Source: Acidobacterium sp. S8 (GTDB lineage Bacteria; Acidobacteriota; Terriglobia; Terriglobales; Acidobacteriaceae). Taken from it: 64,000 nt of DNA. The position numbers and the translations under genes are program-made. The notes under the pieces were generated by a model that saw only the letters and a program-made list of their open reading frames with translations, was not told the origin of the DNA and did no database searches. The stretch is from assembly GCF_009765985.1 (NCBI RefSeq), contig NZ_LMUM01000034.1, positions 33,498 to 97,497 on the forward strand. The letters run 5' to 3'. Shown one piece after another: positions 7,972-17,208 of the stretch (the stretch's first letter is position 1; each line of letters begins with the position of its first letter).

Positions 7972-10626
7972 TTACGCCCGGCCAATAGCGACGTGGCTTT
8001 CGAGCGGGATGCCGGCGCGGCTGGTGACCTCGAAGATCAGTGTGTTGCTGCGCTTGTCGGCGTCGATTTTTACTTCGTCACCGTGCAGGATTTCGCCGTC
8101 GAGGATTTTAAGCGCCAGCGGGTCTTGGATCAGCTTTTGCAGCGCGCGCTTCAACGGACGTGCTCCGTAGGCGCGGTCGTAGCCTTGCGTGAAGAGCATG
8201 TGCCTGGCAGCATCGGTCAGTGTGATCTCGATCTTGCGGTCGGCCAGCAGCTTTTTGAGATCGGCCAGACGCAGATCGATGATGTGCGTGAGCTGATCTT
8301 CGCCCAGCGGACGGAAGATGACGATGTCATCGACGCGGTTCAGAAACTCGGGACGGAAGTTTTGACGCAGCACTTCCATCACCTGCTGGCGTGCTTTCTC
8401 GAAGCCGATTTCGTTCGAGATCAGCTCGGCGTTGAGGGCCTGCGCGCCGAGGTTCGAGGTCATGATGATGACGGTGTTCTTGAAGTCCACGGTACGGCCT
8501 TTCGAGTCAGTCAGGCGGCCGTCGTCGAGAACCTGCAGGAGCACGTTGAAGACGTCTGGATGCGCCTTTTCGATCTCGTCGAAGAGGATGACCGAGTAGG
8601 GGCGGCGGCGGACGGCTTCGGTGAGCTGACCTCCTTCGTCAAAGCCGATGTAGCCCGGAGGCGCGCCAATCAAGCGTGCGACGGCGTGCTTCTCCATATA
8701 CTCGGACATGTCGATGCGGATCATCGCCTGCTCGTCGTCGAATAAAAATTCGGCGAGTGCGCGGGCGGTTTCGGTTTTGCCTACGCCTGTGGGACCGAGA
8801 AAGATGAACGAGCCGATGGGTCGCTTGGGATCGCTCAAGCCAGCGCGTGAGCGCCGGATGGCGTTGGCGACTGTGGACAAGGCTTCGTCCTGACCGACGA
8901 CACGCTCGCGCAGGCGAGACTCCATCTGGACGAGCTTTTTTACTTCGCCTTCGAGCATCTTCGAGACAGGGACGCCTGTCCATTTCGAGACGATGCTGGC
9001 GATGTCTTCTTCGTCGACCTCTTCTTTCAGCATGCGCTGCGCGTTGGCGGTGCCTTCCTGCGCGGCGGTCAGCTGCTTCAGCTCTGCTTCGAGCTTTGGC
9101 AGATCGCCGTATTGGATTTGTGCGGCACGTTCGAGATTGCCGAGGCGGGTCTGCTCTTCGGCTTCAAAGCGCAGGGCTTCAACCTTCTTCTTTACGTCGG
9201 AGAGGCGCGTGATGGCTTCGCGCTCTTTCTGCCAGCGTGCACGCAGGCCAGTAGCTTTCTCGCGCAGTGCGGCCAGCTCGCGATCGACTACTTCGCGGCG
9301 GGCTTTCGAGTTCTCATCGGTTTCACGCTTGAGGGCGGCCTTTTCAATTTCGAGCGAAGTCGCTTCGCGTTCGAGCTGATCGATCTCGGTCGGGACAGAG
9401 CCGATCTGGATGGCCAGCGATGCGGCGGCTTCGTCGACGAGGTCGATAGCCTTGTCGGGCAGAAAGCGGTCGGAGATGTAGCGATGCGATAGCTCGGCTG
9501 CGGCGACGATAGCCGAGTCCTTGATGCGGACGTTGTGGTGCGCCTCGTAGCGTTCTTTGAGGCCACGAAGAATCGCGATGGTGTCTTCGACGTTGGGTTC
9601 ACCAACGAAGACGATCTGGAAGCGGCGTTCGAGCGCTGCATCCTTTTCGATGTACTTGCGGTACTCATTCAGCGTGGTTGCGCCGATGGCGCGCAGCTCA
9701 CCACGCGCGAGCGCTGGCTTCAGCATGTTCGAGGCGTCAATGGCGCCTTCGGCTGCGCCTGCTCCGACAAGGGTATGGAGCTCGTCGATGAAGAGGATGA
9801 TCTGACCGTTCGATTCTTCGATCTCTTTGAGGATAGCTTTGAGGCGGTCTTCAAACTCGCCTCGATACTTCGCGCCTGCGAGCATCGATCCGAGATCGAG
9901 CGAGATGACGCGCTTGTTGCGCAGGATCTCAGGCACGTCACCGGAGACGATGCGGCGCGCGAGGCCTTCAACGATGGCAGTCTTACCCACGCCGGGCTCG
10001 CCGATGAGCACGGGATTATTTTTTGTGCGGCGCGAAAGTACCTGGATAACGCGGCGAATCTCTTCATCGCGGCCAATGACGGGGTCAAGCTTGCCGCGAC
10101 GAGCGAGCTCGGTAAGGTCTTTGGCGTATTTTTCGAGCGCCTGGAATTTCGCTTCAGGGTTCTGGTCGGTCACGCGCTGCGAGCCGCGCACGGTGCTCAG
10201 GCTCTTCAGGATCGCGTCGTGGGTCGCGCCGAAAGAGGCGAGCAACAGCTGCGCGCCTTCGTTCTTCTGTTGCGCGAGGGCGAGCAGCAGGTGCTCGGTC
10301 GAGACGTACTCGTCCTTGAAATTGTCGGCTTCCTTGAATGCCTGGTCGATGACTTTCTGCAACGCCTGCGACATGCTCGGCTGCGCACCAGAGCCCGAGA
10401 CCTTCGGCAGCTTGCTGATTGCATCTTCAGTTTTTGCCAGGAGCTGGTCGGTGGCTACGCCGACTTTTTGAAGCACAGGAACGATGATGCCTTCCTTGTC
10501 TTCGAGCAGCGCGGCCAGCAGGTGCAGCGACAACAGCTCAGGATTGCCGTGCTCGGTTGCGAGCGTGCCCGCGCTCTGAATCGCTTCCTGCGATTTGACG
10601 GTAAATTTGTCCCAACGAATGGCCAT
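7972..10626 (-). CDS. clpB: ATP-dependent disaggregase ClpB
   Basis: 884-residue Hsp100 chaperone that works as a hexamer in the cytosol with DnaK to rescue aggregated proteins. In order: Clp N domain (about 1-145), first AAA+ with Walker [15 protein letters not shown] (about 205), coiled-coil M domain (about 400-520; many Glu/Lys/Arg, [18 protein letters not shown]), second AAA+ with Walker [16 protein letters not shown] (about 605) and Walker [12 protein letters not shown], then the C-terminal D2-small domain. The M domain distinguishes it from ClpA and ClpC. The ATG at 10626 gives the standard ClpB opening [16 protein letters not shown]; a longer frame to 10689 adds an unconserved leader. 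hsp20 lies upstream on the same strand and a strong terminator follows. Confidence 0.96.
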   Translation of the reverse strand: MAIRWDKFTVKSQEAIQSAGTLATEHGNPELLSLHLLAALLEDKEGIIVPVLQKVGVATDQLLAKTEDAISKLPKVSGSGAQPSMSQALQKVIDQAFKEADNFKDEYVSTEHLLLALAQQKNEGAQLLLASFGATHDAILKSLSTVRGSQRVTDQNPEAKFQALEKYAKDLTELARRGKLDPVIGRDEEIRRVIQVLSRRTKNNPVLIGEPGVGKTAIVEGLARRIVSGDVPEILRNKRVISLDLGSMLAGAKYRGEFEDRLKAILKEIEESNGQIILFIDELHTLVGAGAAEGAIDASNMLKPALARGELRAIGATTLNEYRKYIEKDAALERRFQIVFVGEPNVEDTIAILRGLKERYEAHHNVRIKDSAIVAAAELSHRYISDRFLPDKAIDLVDEAAASLAIQIGSVPTEIDQLEREATSLEIEKAALKRETDENSKARREVVDRELAALREKATGLRARWQKEREAITRLSDVKKKVEALRFEAEEQTRLGNLERAAQIQYGDLPKLEAELKQLTAAQEGTANAQRMLKEEVDEEDIASIVSKWTGVPVSKMLEGEVKKLVQMESRLRERVVGQDEALSTVANAIRRSRAGLSDPKRPIGSFIFLGPTGVGKTETARALAEFLFDDEQAMIRIDMSEYMEKHAVARLIGAPPGYIGFDEGGQLTEAVRRRPYSVILFDEIEKAHPDVFNVLLQVLDDGRLTDSKGRTVDFKNTVIIMTSNLGAQALNAELISNEIGFEKARQQVMEVLRQNFRPEFLNRVDDIVIFRPLGEDQLTHIIDLRLADLKKLLADRKIEITLTDAARHMLFTQGYDRAYGARPLKRALQKLIQDPLALKILDGEILHGDEVKIDADKRSNTLIFEVTSRAGIPLESHVAIGRA

Positions 10627-10710
10627 GTCTTTTTTCTCAGCTTTCGATCTTGTGATGTAAGAAAGCGGGAATGAAAGCAATTCTCTCATTCCCGCGAGGT
10701 CCCTAGGATC

Positions 10711-10771
10711 CAGGGCAAAGCCCCTTCCGGTCAGGTTCCATTCACCGGGCTAAAGCCCGATGCTTCTACCC
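10711..10771. repeat. Dispersed palindromic repeat, 'CGGGCTAAAGCCCG' type (copy 1)
   Basis: Holds two short palindromes in a row: AGGGCAAAGCCCCT and, at 10746-10759, CGGGCTAAAGCCCG, followed by TGCTTCTACCC. The 32 bases at 10740-10771 match 34154-34185 with one difference. It lies between clpB and hsp20 and could act as a REP-like transcript-end element. Confidence 0.6.
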
Positions 10772-10817
10772 GAAAACCTATCTTTAGGCATTCGAGGTCG
10801 TGCTTTCTTGCCTGCTC

Positions 10818-11312
10818 TTAGGCGGCTGGCTTCGTTTCCGCCTTGGGTGCTTCGATAGGCTTTGCGGAGCCCACCGAGACCTTAATCTGCTTCGGTTTTG
10901 CTTCGGCGCGCTTCTGCAGTTCGATTTTCAGAACGCCCGCGTCGTAGCTGGCATCGACATTCTCCGTGCTGATCGTGTTCGGCACGGTGAAGGCACGATA
11001 AAAGGTGCCATAGCGGCGCTCGATGCGATGGAAATTTTCTTCTTTCTCTTCTTTTTCGAACTTACGTTCGCCGCGGACGGTCAGCGTATTGTTTTCGACG
11101 CGAATGTCGAAGTCTTCCTGCTTCATGCCCGGGACCTCCAGCTTGAGGACGACTTTGTGTTCATCCTCATAGACATCGACCGGGGGAACGAAGGCGGCTG
11201 TCGCCAGCGTGTCGGATTCGCCCTGACCGCGGGTGTAGTCCTGAAAAAGCGAGTTCATGCGGTTCTGCAAACTCAGTACGTCGCGAAATGGATCCCAACG
11301 ATTGATAGCCAT
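10818..11312 (-). CDS. Hsp20 / alpha-crystallin family small heat-shock protein
   Basis: 164-residue cytosolic holdase that keeps unfolding proteins soluble for DnaK and ClpB. It has a short N-terminal arm (RWDPFRDVLSLQNRMNSLF), the alpha-crystallin domain (about 42-140) with VPGMKQEDFDIRVENNTLTV and the signature AGVLKIELQKR, and the C-terminal I-x-V anchor within KQIKVSV. The tail is rich in Ala, Lys and Pro. GGAGG lies seven bases before the ATG. Its position upstream of clpB fits joint heat-shock function. A -35-like TTGACA and two palindromes lie about 110-150 bases upstream; no CIRCE element was seen. Confidence 0.95.
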   Translation of the reverse strand: MAINRWDPFRDVLSLQNRMNSLFQDYTRGQGESDTLATAAFVPPVDVYEDEHKVVLKLEVPGMKQEDFDIRVENNTLTVRGERKFEKEEKEENFHRIERRYGTFYRAFTVPNTISTENVDASYDAGVLKIELQKRAEAKPKQIKVSVGSAKPIEAPKAETKPAA

Positions 11313-11393
11313 AGATTTCCTCCAAATATTTCCTTAAGAATTGAGGCCATTTTCGGCCTTGCAGTCTATCTGATTCAGGCTATAGAACGAGAG

Positions 11394-11462
11394 ATTCACA
11401 AAATATGAGTGGTTTATTGTCAACTTACAGTAAGAAACCTAGGTCTTTATTTTCATAGGTTT
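11394..11462 (-). promoter_or_regulatory. Putative hsp20 promoter with upstream palindromes
   Basis: On the minus strand a perfect -35 hexamer TTGACA (11423-11418) is followed after 18 bases by the weak -10 GTGAAT (11399-11394). Directly upstream are the perfect palindrome CTTACAGTAAG (11424-11434) and the inverted repeat AAACCTA (11435-11441) / TAGGTTT (11456-11462), whose arms are 21 bases apart, two DNA turns. These could be operators. The -10 match is poor, so the promoter call is tentative. Confidence 0.35.
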
Positions 11463-11526
11463 AATCGGATATTTTCAAAATCACCTAAGAAATCATCGAT
11501 AGAAATTTTCCTAGCGATGTTTCTTC

Positions 11527-11554
11527 TGGATTCTTCGCTGCGCTCAGAATGACG
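11527..11554. repeat. Dispersed REP-like repeat (reverse-orientation copy)
   Basis: About 28 bases that match, in reverse complement, the repeat at 14782-14810 (core GCTGCGCTCAGAATGACG). Located between hslR and hsp20. Confidence 0.7.
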
Positions 11555-11608
11555 CTTTTGAAGTGGATATGTGCGCAAAAAAGAGCGAAATTGTGATCTT
11601 ATTTGCGC

Positions 11609-11989
11609 CTATATTCGGCCTCTTAGACGGTTGATCTGGCGGCGGTCGCGTTTGGAAGGCCGGCCTTCGGGGAGTGTTTCGAATTGCTGGAGGGCCTTCT
11701 TTTCTTCAGCCAGCTTCTGGCGGCGATCGCGGCTGGCGTCGGTTTCGCGGTAGAGGGTCTTGGCCACGGCGGCGGGGCCGCGTACTTCGCTCAGCAACAG
11801 GACCTCGACTTCGAAATCACCGCCCTCATTCTTGATCTGGAGCATATCGCCGGGACTGACGCTGCGGGCGGGTTTGGCTGGCTGTCCGTTGAAAAGAATT
11901 CTGCCAAGATCGCAGGCGCGGGAGGCGAAAGCGCGGGTTTTGAAGAAGCGCGCCGCCCAGAGCCATTTATCCATGCGTACCGAAGTCAT
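11609..11989 (-). CDS. hslR: S4-domain RNA-binding heat-shock protein (Hsp15)
   Basis: 126 residues. The S4 domain (about 4-68) starts MDKWLWAARFFKTRAFASRA, the Hsp15 opening, and continues with ILFNGQPAKPARSVSPGDML. The C-terminal tail is highly basic (RPSKRDRRQINRLRGR). Hsp15 binds stalled 50S subunits that still carry peptidyl-tRNA and helps recycle them. Placement beside hsp20 and clpB fits a stress role. Codon Met6 is an alternative start; neither start has a strong RBS. Confidence 0.9.
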   Translation of the reverse strand: MTSVRMDKWLWAARFFKTRAFASRACDLGRILFNGQPAKPARSVSPGDMLQIKNEGGDFEVEVLLLSEVRGPAAVAKTLYRETDASRDRRQKLAEEKKALQQFETLPEGRPSKRDRRQINRLRGRI

Positions 11990-12096
11990 AACTTATTTTC
12001 ATACGAGATGATCCCAGGTCTCAAAATTGAGACTCTTCGACTCGCTCAGTGCAGGTTTTGGGCGCCCGATCATGCATCCGCCTAGAATAAGCGAGG

Positions 12097-12861
12097 ATGC
12101 TGACTGACGAACAACGCAAGCGTGTGTGTGTGGTTTTGGTGCGGGCGCGAAATCCGAACAATATCGGCGCGGTGGCGCGCGCGATGTATGACTTTGGCTT
12201 CGACGAGTTGCGGATCGTGAACGACTATCCTGTTCCATTTGAAAGGGCGCGGTCAGCCATCGATGCTGAGGCGGTGCTGGCCGGAGCGCGCGAGTTTGCC
12301 GCGGTTGCGGAGGCGGTTGCGGATTGCAGCCTGGTGGTGGGGACAACCGCGGGAGGCAAGCGGGTGCATGAGCATCCGCTGCGGGAGCTGGCCGAAGGCG
12401 GAGGACTTGTGCATGAGCACCTGATGCAAGCGGAGCATCGCGTGGCGCTGCTTTTCGGATCGGAGAAGACGGGCTTGAGCCGTGAAGAGCTGACCCACTG
12501 CCATTGGACGATGACCATTCCCATGTTTGACCGGGACGGGGCGCGGCACCCTTCGATGAACCTGGGGCAGGCGGCGGCAGTTTGTCTGTATGAGCTGGCG
12601 CGTACAACCATGCCGGTGGCTGCGGCTGGGCCTTTACTCGCTCCGGCGGAAGATTTGGAGCGGCTTACTGTGCTGCTGGGCGAGTTGGCTGAGGTCAGCG
12701 AGTACACACGGCGTCATCCGGCAAACAGCGGCGACGGGCTCTTGCGGCGATTTGTCCGGCGGATGCAGATGGAGCCTGCCGATGCCGCGATGTGGATGGG
12801 AATTGTGCGGCAGGCGCTCTGGAAGATTCGCACCGAGAAGACGGATACGCAGAACAAATAG
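12097..12861 (+). CDS. trmJ: SpoU/TrmH-family tRNA 2'-O-methyltransferase (TrmJ-like)
   Basis: 254-residue SPOUT enzyme predicted to methylate the 2'-OH of nucleotide 32 in tRNA, using SAM bound in a trefoil knot. Motif 1 is RARNPNNIGAVARAMYDFGF (Asn and Arg of the SpoU signature), motif 2 VALLFGSEKTGLSREEL and motif 3 MNLGQAAAVCLYELAR. The order and the N-terminal start (no extra RNA-binding domain ahead) match TrmJ better than TrmH or RlmB. The C-terminal about 90 residues form the helical extension seen in TrmJ. The exact tRNA target is inferred from family. Confidence 0.88.
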   Translation: MLTDEQRKRVCVVLVRARNPNNIGAVARAMYDFGFDELRIVNDYPVPFERARSAIDAEAVLAGAREFAAVAEAVADCSLVVGTTAGGKRVHEHPLRELAEGGGLVHEHLMQAEHRVALLFGSEKTGLSREELTHCHWTMTIPMFDRDGARHPSMNLGQAAAVCLYELARTTMPVAAAGPLLAPAEDLERLTVLLGELAEVSEYTRRHPANSGDGLLRRFVRRMQMEPADAAMWMGIVRQALWKIRTEKTDTQNK

Positions 12862-12950
12862 AGCTTGCTTTACGCGGCGAGGCGAATCTGGTCGCCTGGC
12901 TCCGCATTCCAGCTTGGCGAGAGCTGGCCGGTTTGCTCTCCTCTCGATAC

Positions 12951-13724
12951 TCAGGGCACGGGGTTGCCGTTGATCAGAGCGTCTCTTGCCCGCAGAAAGC
13001 CATGAGGCTCGACATGCGCTCCTCCTTGAAAGGGGCGCGAGAGATCGGCGATAGCTGTGAGGCAGAGGGCAATGAGCAGCGCGAGACCAAGCACCTGCAG
13101 CGCATGCAGGGCAAAGTTTTCTGCGCCAAACAGGCACGCGTACGAGATGGTGAGTATGCTGCCGAGCAGCAGGACCGCCCAGAGAATTCCGGGCAGATGC
13201 TGCTTGGTCTGAAGCTCGCGGACGCGACGGTGCTCCGTCATAGTGGAGAGTTGAGAAATGGCATGATCGAGCGCGACCTGCTGCGTGGCGTTGAGGCCGT
13301 CAGAAGAGGTGAGCGTGGACCATATGCGTTCGATCACGGGCCGGCCTGAGTGGGAGAAAACGGATTGGCTCATGGCGGGCCATTCTTCTGTGAGCACTAC
13401 GTCGATATAGCGCAAGGCGAGCGAGTGAATTGCATCCCGCTGGCCGGCCGGAAGGCCGTTGCTGATGCGCGAGAGATTGACGAGAGCATTTGCTTCGGCA
13501 TCGGCGTTGGCCTCGGCGTCATAGAAACTGGTCCATGCAGTAAAAAGCATGAAACTGATGATGACGCCATAGGTGGTGCCGAGAAAGTTGAACTGCCAGC
13601 CGAAAACGGTGTTGTAACTTCTTCTGTGCTGCGGCGCCCAAAGCCGGTTGAGCACCACCAGGAAACCAAGGGACGCGGCAACAACGCAGAGTATGACAAA
13701 AATACTGGCTGCCGTGCTGAGCAT
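12951..13724 (-). CDS. DUF4239 (bestrophin-like) membrane protein
   Basis: 257 residues with four predicted membrane helices, two near the N-terminus (about 5-27, 45-66) and two near the C-terminus (about 186-206, 210-232), separated by a soluble helical stretch. The segment TTYGVIISFMLFTAWTSFYDAEANADAEANAL resembles the DUF4239 core (quoted here in two parts: TTYGVIISFMLF and AWTSFYDAEANA). A GGAGG lies nine bases before the ATG. Bestrophins are anion channels, but no channel function is established for this group. It lies between trmJ and the ornithine-cyclodeaminase homologue and shares an operon with neither. Confidence 0.75.
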   Translation of the reverse strand: MLSTAASIFVILCVVAASLGFLVVLNRLWAPQHRRSYNTVFGWQFNFLGTTYGVIISFMLFTAWTSFYDAEANADAEANALVNLSRISNGLPAGQRDAIHSLALRYIDVVLTEEWPAMSQSVFSHSGRPVIERIWSTLTSSDGLNATQQVALDHAISQLSTMTEHRRVRELQTKQHLPGILWAVLLLGSILTISYACLFGAENFALHALQVLGLALLIALCLTAIADLSRPFQGGAHVEPHGFLRARDALINGNPVP

Positions 13725-13877
13725 GGTTCAAGCCTCCGAATGCCGGTGACGCGGATTGTATAACGAGGCTCGCGCTTTTCGGTTAGATTTCTCGGTCCCG
13801 ATGCGGCGCTGCAAGCATGGTGTGAAGCGTGTCGGTCAGAGCAGGACGATTAGTAATTCGGTATCATCCCTCTCACG

Positions 13878-14792
13878 ATGCTTCATCTGGATGAAGAGCA
13901 GGTTCGCAGCCTGCTGCATTATGAAGAACTGATTCCCGCAATGGAGCAGGCGCTGATTCGCTTCTCCGCGGGAGAGATTCGCCAGCCGGTGCGGTCGATT
14001 ATGCGAGTGCCCGAGCATAACGGCATCTTTGGCATGATGCCTGCGGTCAATAGCGAGGTGATGGGCATCAAGCTGGTGTGCGTGTATGAGAAAAACGGCG
14101 CGCTGGGATTGCCAACGCATCAGGCGATCATTCAGCTTTTCTCTGCGAAGACGGGAGAGCCGCTTGCTTCGATGGATGGACGGCTGATTACCGAGATGCG
14201 CACGGCTGCGGTTTCTGCGGTGGCGACGCGTTTATTGTCAAAGCCGGATGCGCGCGTGCTCGCTGTTCTTGGGACGGGAGTGCAGGCTCGGGCGCATCTT
14301 CGTGCGCTGCGCGTGGTGCGCGAATTTGAAGAGGTTCGCGTGTGGGGGCGGACGGCGGAACATGTCCATGAGATCGCCGAAGAGTTTTGCGTTCGCGGTG
14401 TGCTTGACCTGGAGCAGGCCGTTCGCGGCGCTGATGTGGTGGTGAGTGTCGCGCATGTACATGAGCCGTTGTTGCGCGGAGAGTGGCTGGAGGCGGATAC
14501 CTACGTCAACGCTGTAGCTGCTGTGGGTCCGGAGCGGCGCGAGCTGGATGATGCGGTGATGGATGCGGCGATTGTGGTCGAGTCGCGCGAATCGGCGCTG
14601 CGGGAGTCGGGAGATATTCGCGATTCCGGCGCTGAGGTTTATGCGGAATTGGGGGAGCTGCTGGCCGGCTCGATTCCTGTGCCATCGGGACGGCGTGTTT
14701 ATAAGGCGCTTGGGATTGGCGCTGAGGATGTGGCTGCGGCGACATTGGTGTGGGAGAAAATAAAGCCCAAACAAAACAACTCGTCATTCTGA
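13878..14792 (+). CDS. Ornithine cyclodeaminase / mu-crystallin family protein
   Basis: 304 residues with the family fold: substrate domain (EQVRSLLHYEELIPAMEQAL at the start, GIKLVCVYEKN, DGRLITEMRTAAVSAVATRL) and an NAD(P)-binding Rossmann domain with VLGTGVQARAHLRAL (about 133-147). Members include ornithine cyclodeaminase, alanine dehydrogenase and ketimine reductases; sequence by eye does not separate them. The last codons (NSSF-stop) lie inside a dispersed repeat that supplies the stop codon, so the C-terminus was probably reshaped by repeat insertion. Confidence 0.85.
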   Translation: MLHLDEEQVRSLLHYEELIPAMEQALIRFSAGEIRQPVRSIMRVPEHNGIFGMMPAVNSEVMGIKLVCVYEKNGALGLPTHQAIIQLFSAKTGEPLASMDGRLITEMRTAAVSAVATRLLSKPDARVLAVLGTGVQARAHLRALRVVREFEEVRVWGRTAEHVHEIAEEFCVRGVLDLEQAVRGADVVVSVAHVHEPLLRGEWLEADTYVNAVAAVGPERRELDDAVMDAAIVVESRESALRESGDIRDSGAEVYAELGELLAGSIPVPSGRRVYKALGIGAEDVAAATLVWEKIKPKQNNSSF

Positions 14793-14810
14793 GCGCAGCG
14801 AAGAATCCAT
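14782..14810. repeat. Dispersed REP-like repeat, left arm of an inverted pair
   Basis: 29 bases beginning CGTCATTCTGAGCGCAGCGA that form a perfect inverted repeat with 14944-14972. The left copy overlaps the 3' end of the ornithine-cyclodeaminase gene. The 133 bases between the arms show no gene. Confidence 0.85.
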
Positions 14811-14943
14811 ATGATTCTTCATCGTCGCAATATCGAGCACGTTCTGATTAGGATTTTTCTTATCTATATAGGGGAGAACCATAGGCGGGAACCGTGCGGT
14901 TTGTGCGAGAAATGAATCAGTGTTTCACCCGCGTGTGCATCTG

Positions 14944-14972
14944 ATGGATTCTTCGCTGCGCTCAGAATGACG
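14944..14972. repeat. Dispersed REP-like repeat, right arm of an inverted pair
   Basis: Perfect reverse complement of 14782-14810. Together the pair resembles a two-repeat BIME unit, as known for REP elements in other bacteria. No transposase is nearby. Confidence 0.85.
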
Positions 14973-14998
14973 GCGATTTTGTGGGCGTTGGAAATAAG

Positions 14999-15024
14999 AA
15001 AGGCCGCTCCGGAGAGCGGCCTTT
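14999..15024 (-). terminator. Intrinsic terminator after rpoD
   Basis: AAAGGCCGCTC (14999-15009) pairs with GAGCGGCCTTT (15014-15024) around CGGA: an 11-bp stem. On the minus strand it is followed by CTTATTT. It begins 24 bases past the rpoD stop. Confidence 0.85.
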
Positions 15025-15047
15025 GAATTTGTAACTGTGCTTATTTC

Positions 15048-16730
15048 TTATTCGGTGACGGCGTCGACGAAAGCCTTCAGCTTGCGTGAGCGCGAAGGAT
15101 GCCGCAGCTTGCGCAGTGCCTTGGCTTCGATCTGGCGGATACGTTCGCGGGTGACCTGGAAGCTCTGGCCCACTTCTTCGAGCGTGTGCTCGGAGCCGTC
15201 TTCGAGGCCGAAGCGCATCTTGATGACGCGCTCTTCGCGCGGCGTCAGGGTGCGCAGAACCTGCGAGGTGTACTCCTTCAGATTGACGCTGATGACGGCG
15301 TCAGAAGGCGATACGGCCATGCGGTCTTCGATAAAGTCGCCAAGGTGCGAATCTTCTTCTTCGCCGATCGGCGTTTCGAGGGAGATGGGCTCCTGCGCGA
15401 TTTTGAGGACCTTGCGGACCTTCGCGACCGGGATATCCATGCGCTTGGCAATCTCTTCCGAGGTTGGCTCGCGGCCAAGCTCCTGCACCAGCTGACGCGA
15501 GGTGCGGATGAGCTTGTTGATTGTCTCGATCATGTGCACCGGGATACGGATGGTGCGGGCCTGATCCGCGATAGCGCGGGTGATGGCCTGACGAATCCAC
15601 CAGGTGGCGTAGGTCGAGAATTTGTAACCGCGACGGTACTCGAATTTATCGACCGCCTTCATCAGGCCGATGTTGCCTTCCTGAATCAGGTCGAGGAACT
15701 GGAGACCGCGATTGGTGTACTTCTTCGCAATCGAAACGACAAGTCGCAGGTTGGCTTCGATCAGCTCGCGCTTGGCCTGCTCGGCATCCATGTCGCCCTG
15801 AATCATCTCGCGCTGTGTGCGCTTGAGTTCAGCGATCGAGACACCGGCTTCCTGCTCCAGCTTTTCGAGGTCGATCTTGCAGTTCTTCTGCTGACGACGA
15901 TATTCCTTCTTCAGCTCTTCGCTCTTCGATTGATCGAACTTCTGGTCGAGCGACTTGACCTGCCGTTCGAGCATGCGCATCGAATCGACGGTCTTGTTGA
16001 GCTTGTCGAGAAGGCGCTTGCGCTCCTGGTTGGTGTACTTCAGCTCGCGGACGATGCGCGAAACGTAGACCTTTTCGCGCGCAATGGCCCAGCGCGTCTT
16101 GCGATGCTCTTTGGCTTTTGCCTTCGGATTGATGGTCGCGAGCTTCTCTTCAAAAGCAGCAGCTTTTTTCTGATGCTTTACCAGGGCGTCGATGCGGCTG
16201 ACGGTCTGGCGAACGCGCGCCTGAAGAATCTCTTCCGTGATCTCTTCTTCGTCGAAGATCACCACTTCCTTGATGTTGCGAACGCCGCGCTTGAGGTCTT
16301 CGCCGAGGCCGACGATTTCGCGAATAACAATCGACGAGCGCGAAATGGCTTTCATGACGCGGAGCTGGCCGCGCTCAATGCGTTTCGCGATTTCGACTTC
16401 GCCTTCGCGCGTCAGCAGTGGTACGGTGCCCATCTCGCGCAGATACATGCGGACGGGGTCATTGGTTTTTTCAAGGGTGCCCGGCGTCAGGTCGAGTTCT
16501 ACGTCTTCGCCTTCCTCGCCTTCTTCGTACTTGTCGCCGCCGAATTTAGGGCTGCCCTCATCGAGCAGATCAATCCCCTGCGTTCCGATCGTTGTGATCA
16601 GATCGTCGAGGTCATCTGGTGAATTCAGGTCATTGGGAATCAGGTCGTTGACTTCACCATAGGTGAGGTAACCCTTTTCCTTGCCTGTATCAATCAGATT
16701 CTGGATGTCGTCCTCGTACTTGTCTTCCAT
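15048..16730 (-). CDS. rpoD: Housekeeping RNA polymerase sigma factor RpoD
   Basis: About 560-residue primary sigma-70 factor. Region 1.1 is at the N-terminus ([19 protein letters not shown]), region 1.2 at [20 protein letters not shown], then an acidic/basic helical non-conserved region, region 2 ([40 protein letters not shown]) that melts the -10 box, region 3 ([19 protein letters not shown]) and region 4 ([20 protein letters not shown]) that reads the -35 box. Region 1.1 plus the length separates it from alternative sigmas. The ATG at 16730 gives MEDKYEDD but has a weak RBS; a TTG at 16814 would add 28 residues. A strong terminator follows. Confidence 0.96.
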   Translation of the reverse strand: MEDKYEDDIQNLIDTGKEKGYLTYGEVNDLIPNDLNSPDDLDDLITTIGTQGIDLLDEGSPKFGGDKYEEGEEGEDVELDLTPGTLEKTNDPVRMYLREMGTVPLLTREGEVEIAKRIERGQLRVMKAISRSSIVIREIVGLGEDLKRGVRNIKEVVIFDEEEITEEILQARVRQTVSRIDALVKHQKKAAAFEEKLATINPKAKAKEHRKTRWAIAREKVYVSRIVRELKYTNQERKRLLDKLNKTVDSMRMLERQVKSLDQKFDQSKSEELKKEYRRQQKNCKIDLEKLEQEAGVSIAELKRTQREMIQGDMDAEQAKRELIEANLRLVVSIAKKYTNRGLQFLDLIQEGNIGLMKAVDKFEYRRGYKFSTYATWWIRQAITRAIADQARTIRIPVHMIETINKLIRTSRQLVQELGREPTSEEIAKRMDIPVAKVRKVLKIAQEPISLETPIGEEEDSHLGDFIEDRMAVSPSDAVISVNLKEYTSQVLRTLTPREERVIKMRFGLEDGSEHTLEEVGQSFQVTRERIRQIEAKALRKLRHPSRSRKLKAFVDAVTE

Positions 16731-17208
16731 GGCCAAGCGAGTTTTCTCCCGGGAAAAATTAGGGTCTGTATATGCTTGGATAGGACGAGGTGCGATTGAG
16801 GCCGTATTCGGCAATTCCCGGAGCTATGTCGCAGGGTGCAAGGCGCACGTCCACCAAAGACTTATAGAATATCACGGACTACCTGCCTTTCCGGCCAACA
16901 TAACACAATTCGCCGTCCGCGATTTTTCGATCCCAATAGCTTAGATGTGGAAATCCCAGAATCGTTTCATCACTTTGTTTTTCCTTGAGTTACGACGCTG
17001 GGAGCGCCACTGCTTCCCTCTGGTGAATGGAGGCCCTGTCTCGTCAAGTAAATGACAAAAAGCGACTTACGCGATATAAAGAATGGCTGCTTCCGGTTCC
17101 GGGGTTGCGAAGCCTTCGCCAGATGCGCTGTAACGGTCGAGCGGAACGCGGCACTAAGGTTTGGGCCACGGGTTTTGGGCCATGCACGCCTGCATTGATG
17201 GAGAGGTC
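16731..17208. other. Intergenic region between rpoD and the DUF6402-like gene
   Basis: 478 bases between divergent genes. I see no convincing RNA gene, repeat or clear -10/-35 pair. It must hold the rpoD promoter, which I could not place. Confidence 0.5.

Noticed and set aside
9535..10674. 379-codon plus-strand frame opposite clpB
   Set aside because: Antisense shadow of a conserved gene, no RBS or motif.
10627..10817. Possible structured RNA between hsp20 and clpB
   Set aside because: The visible stem-loops are explained by the dispersed GGGCTAAAGCCC repeat, found again at 34.1 kb.
14811..14943. 133 bases between inverted repeats as a miniature transposon
   Set aside because: No target-site duplication or transposase-type termini could be seen; the pair fits a REP doublet better.
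15099..16622. 507-codon open frame on the plus strand, antisense to rpoD
   Set aside because: It mirrors the rpoD coding frame, has no recognisable motif and no RBS; the minus-strand frame is an unmistakable sigma factor.
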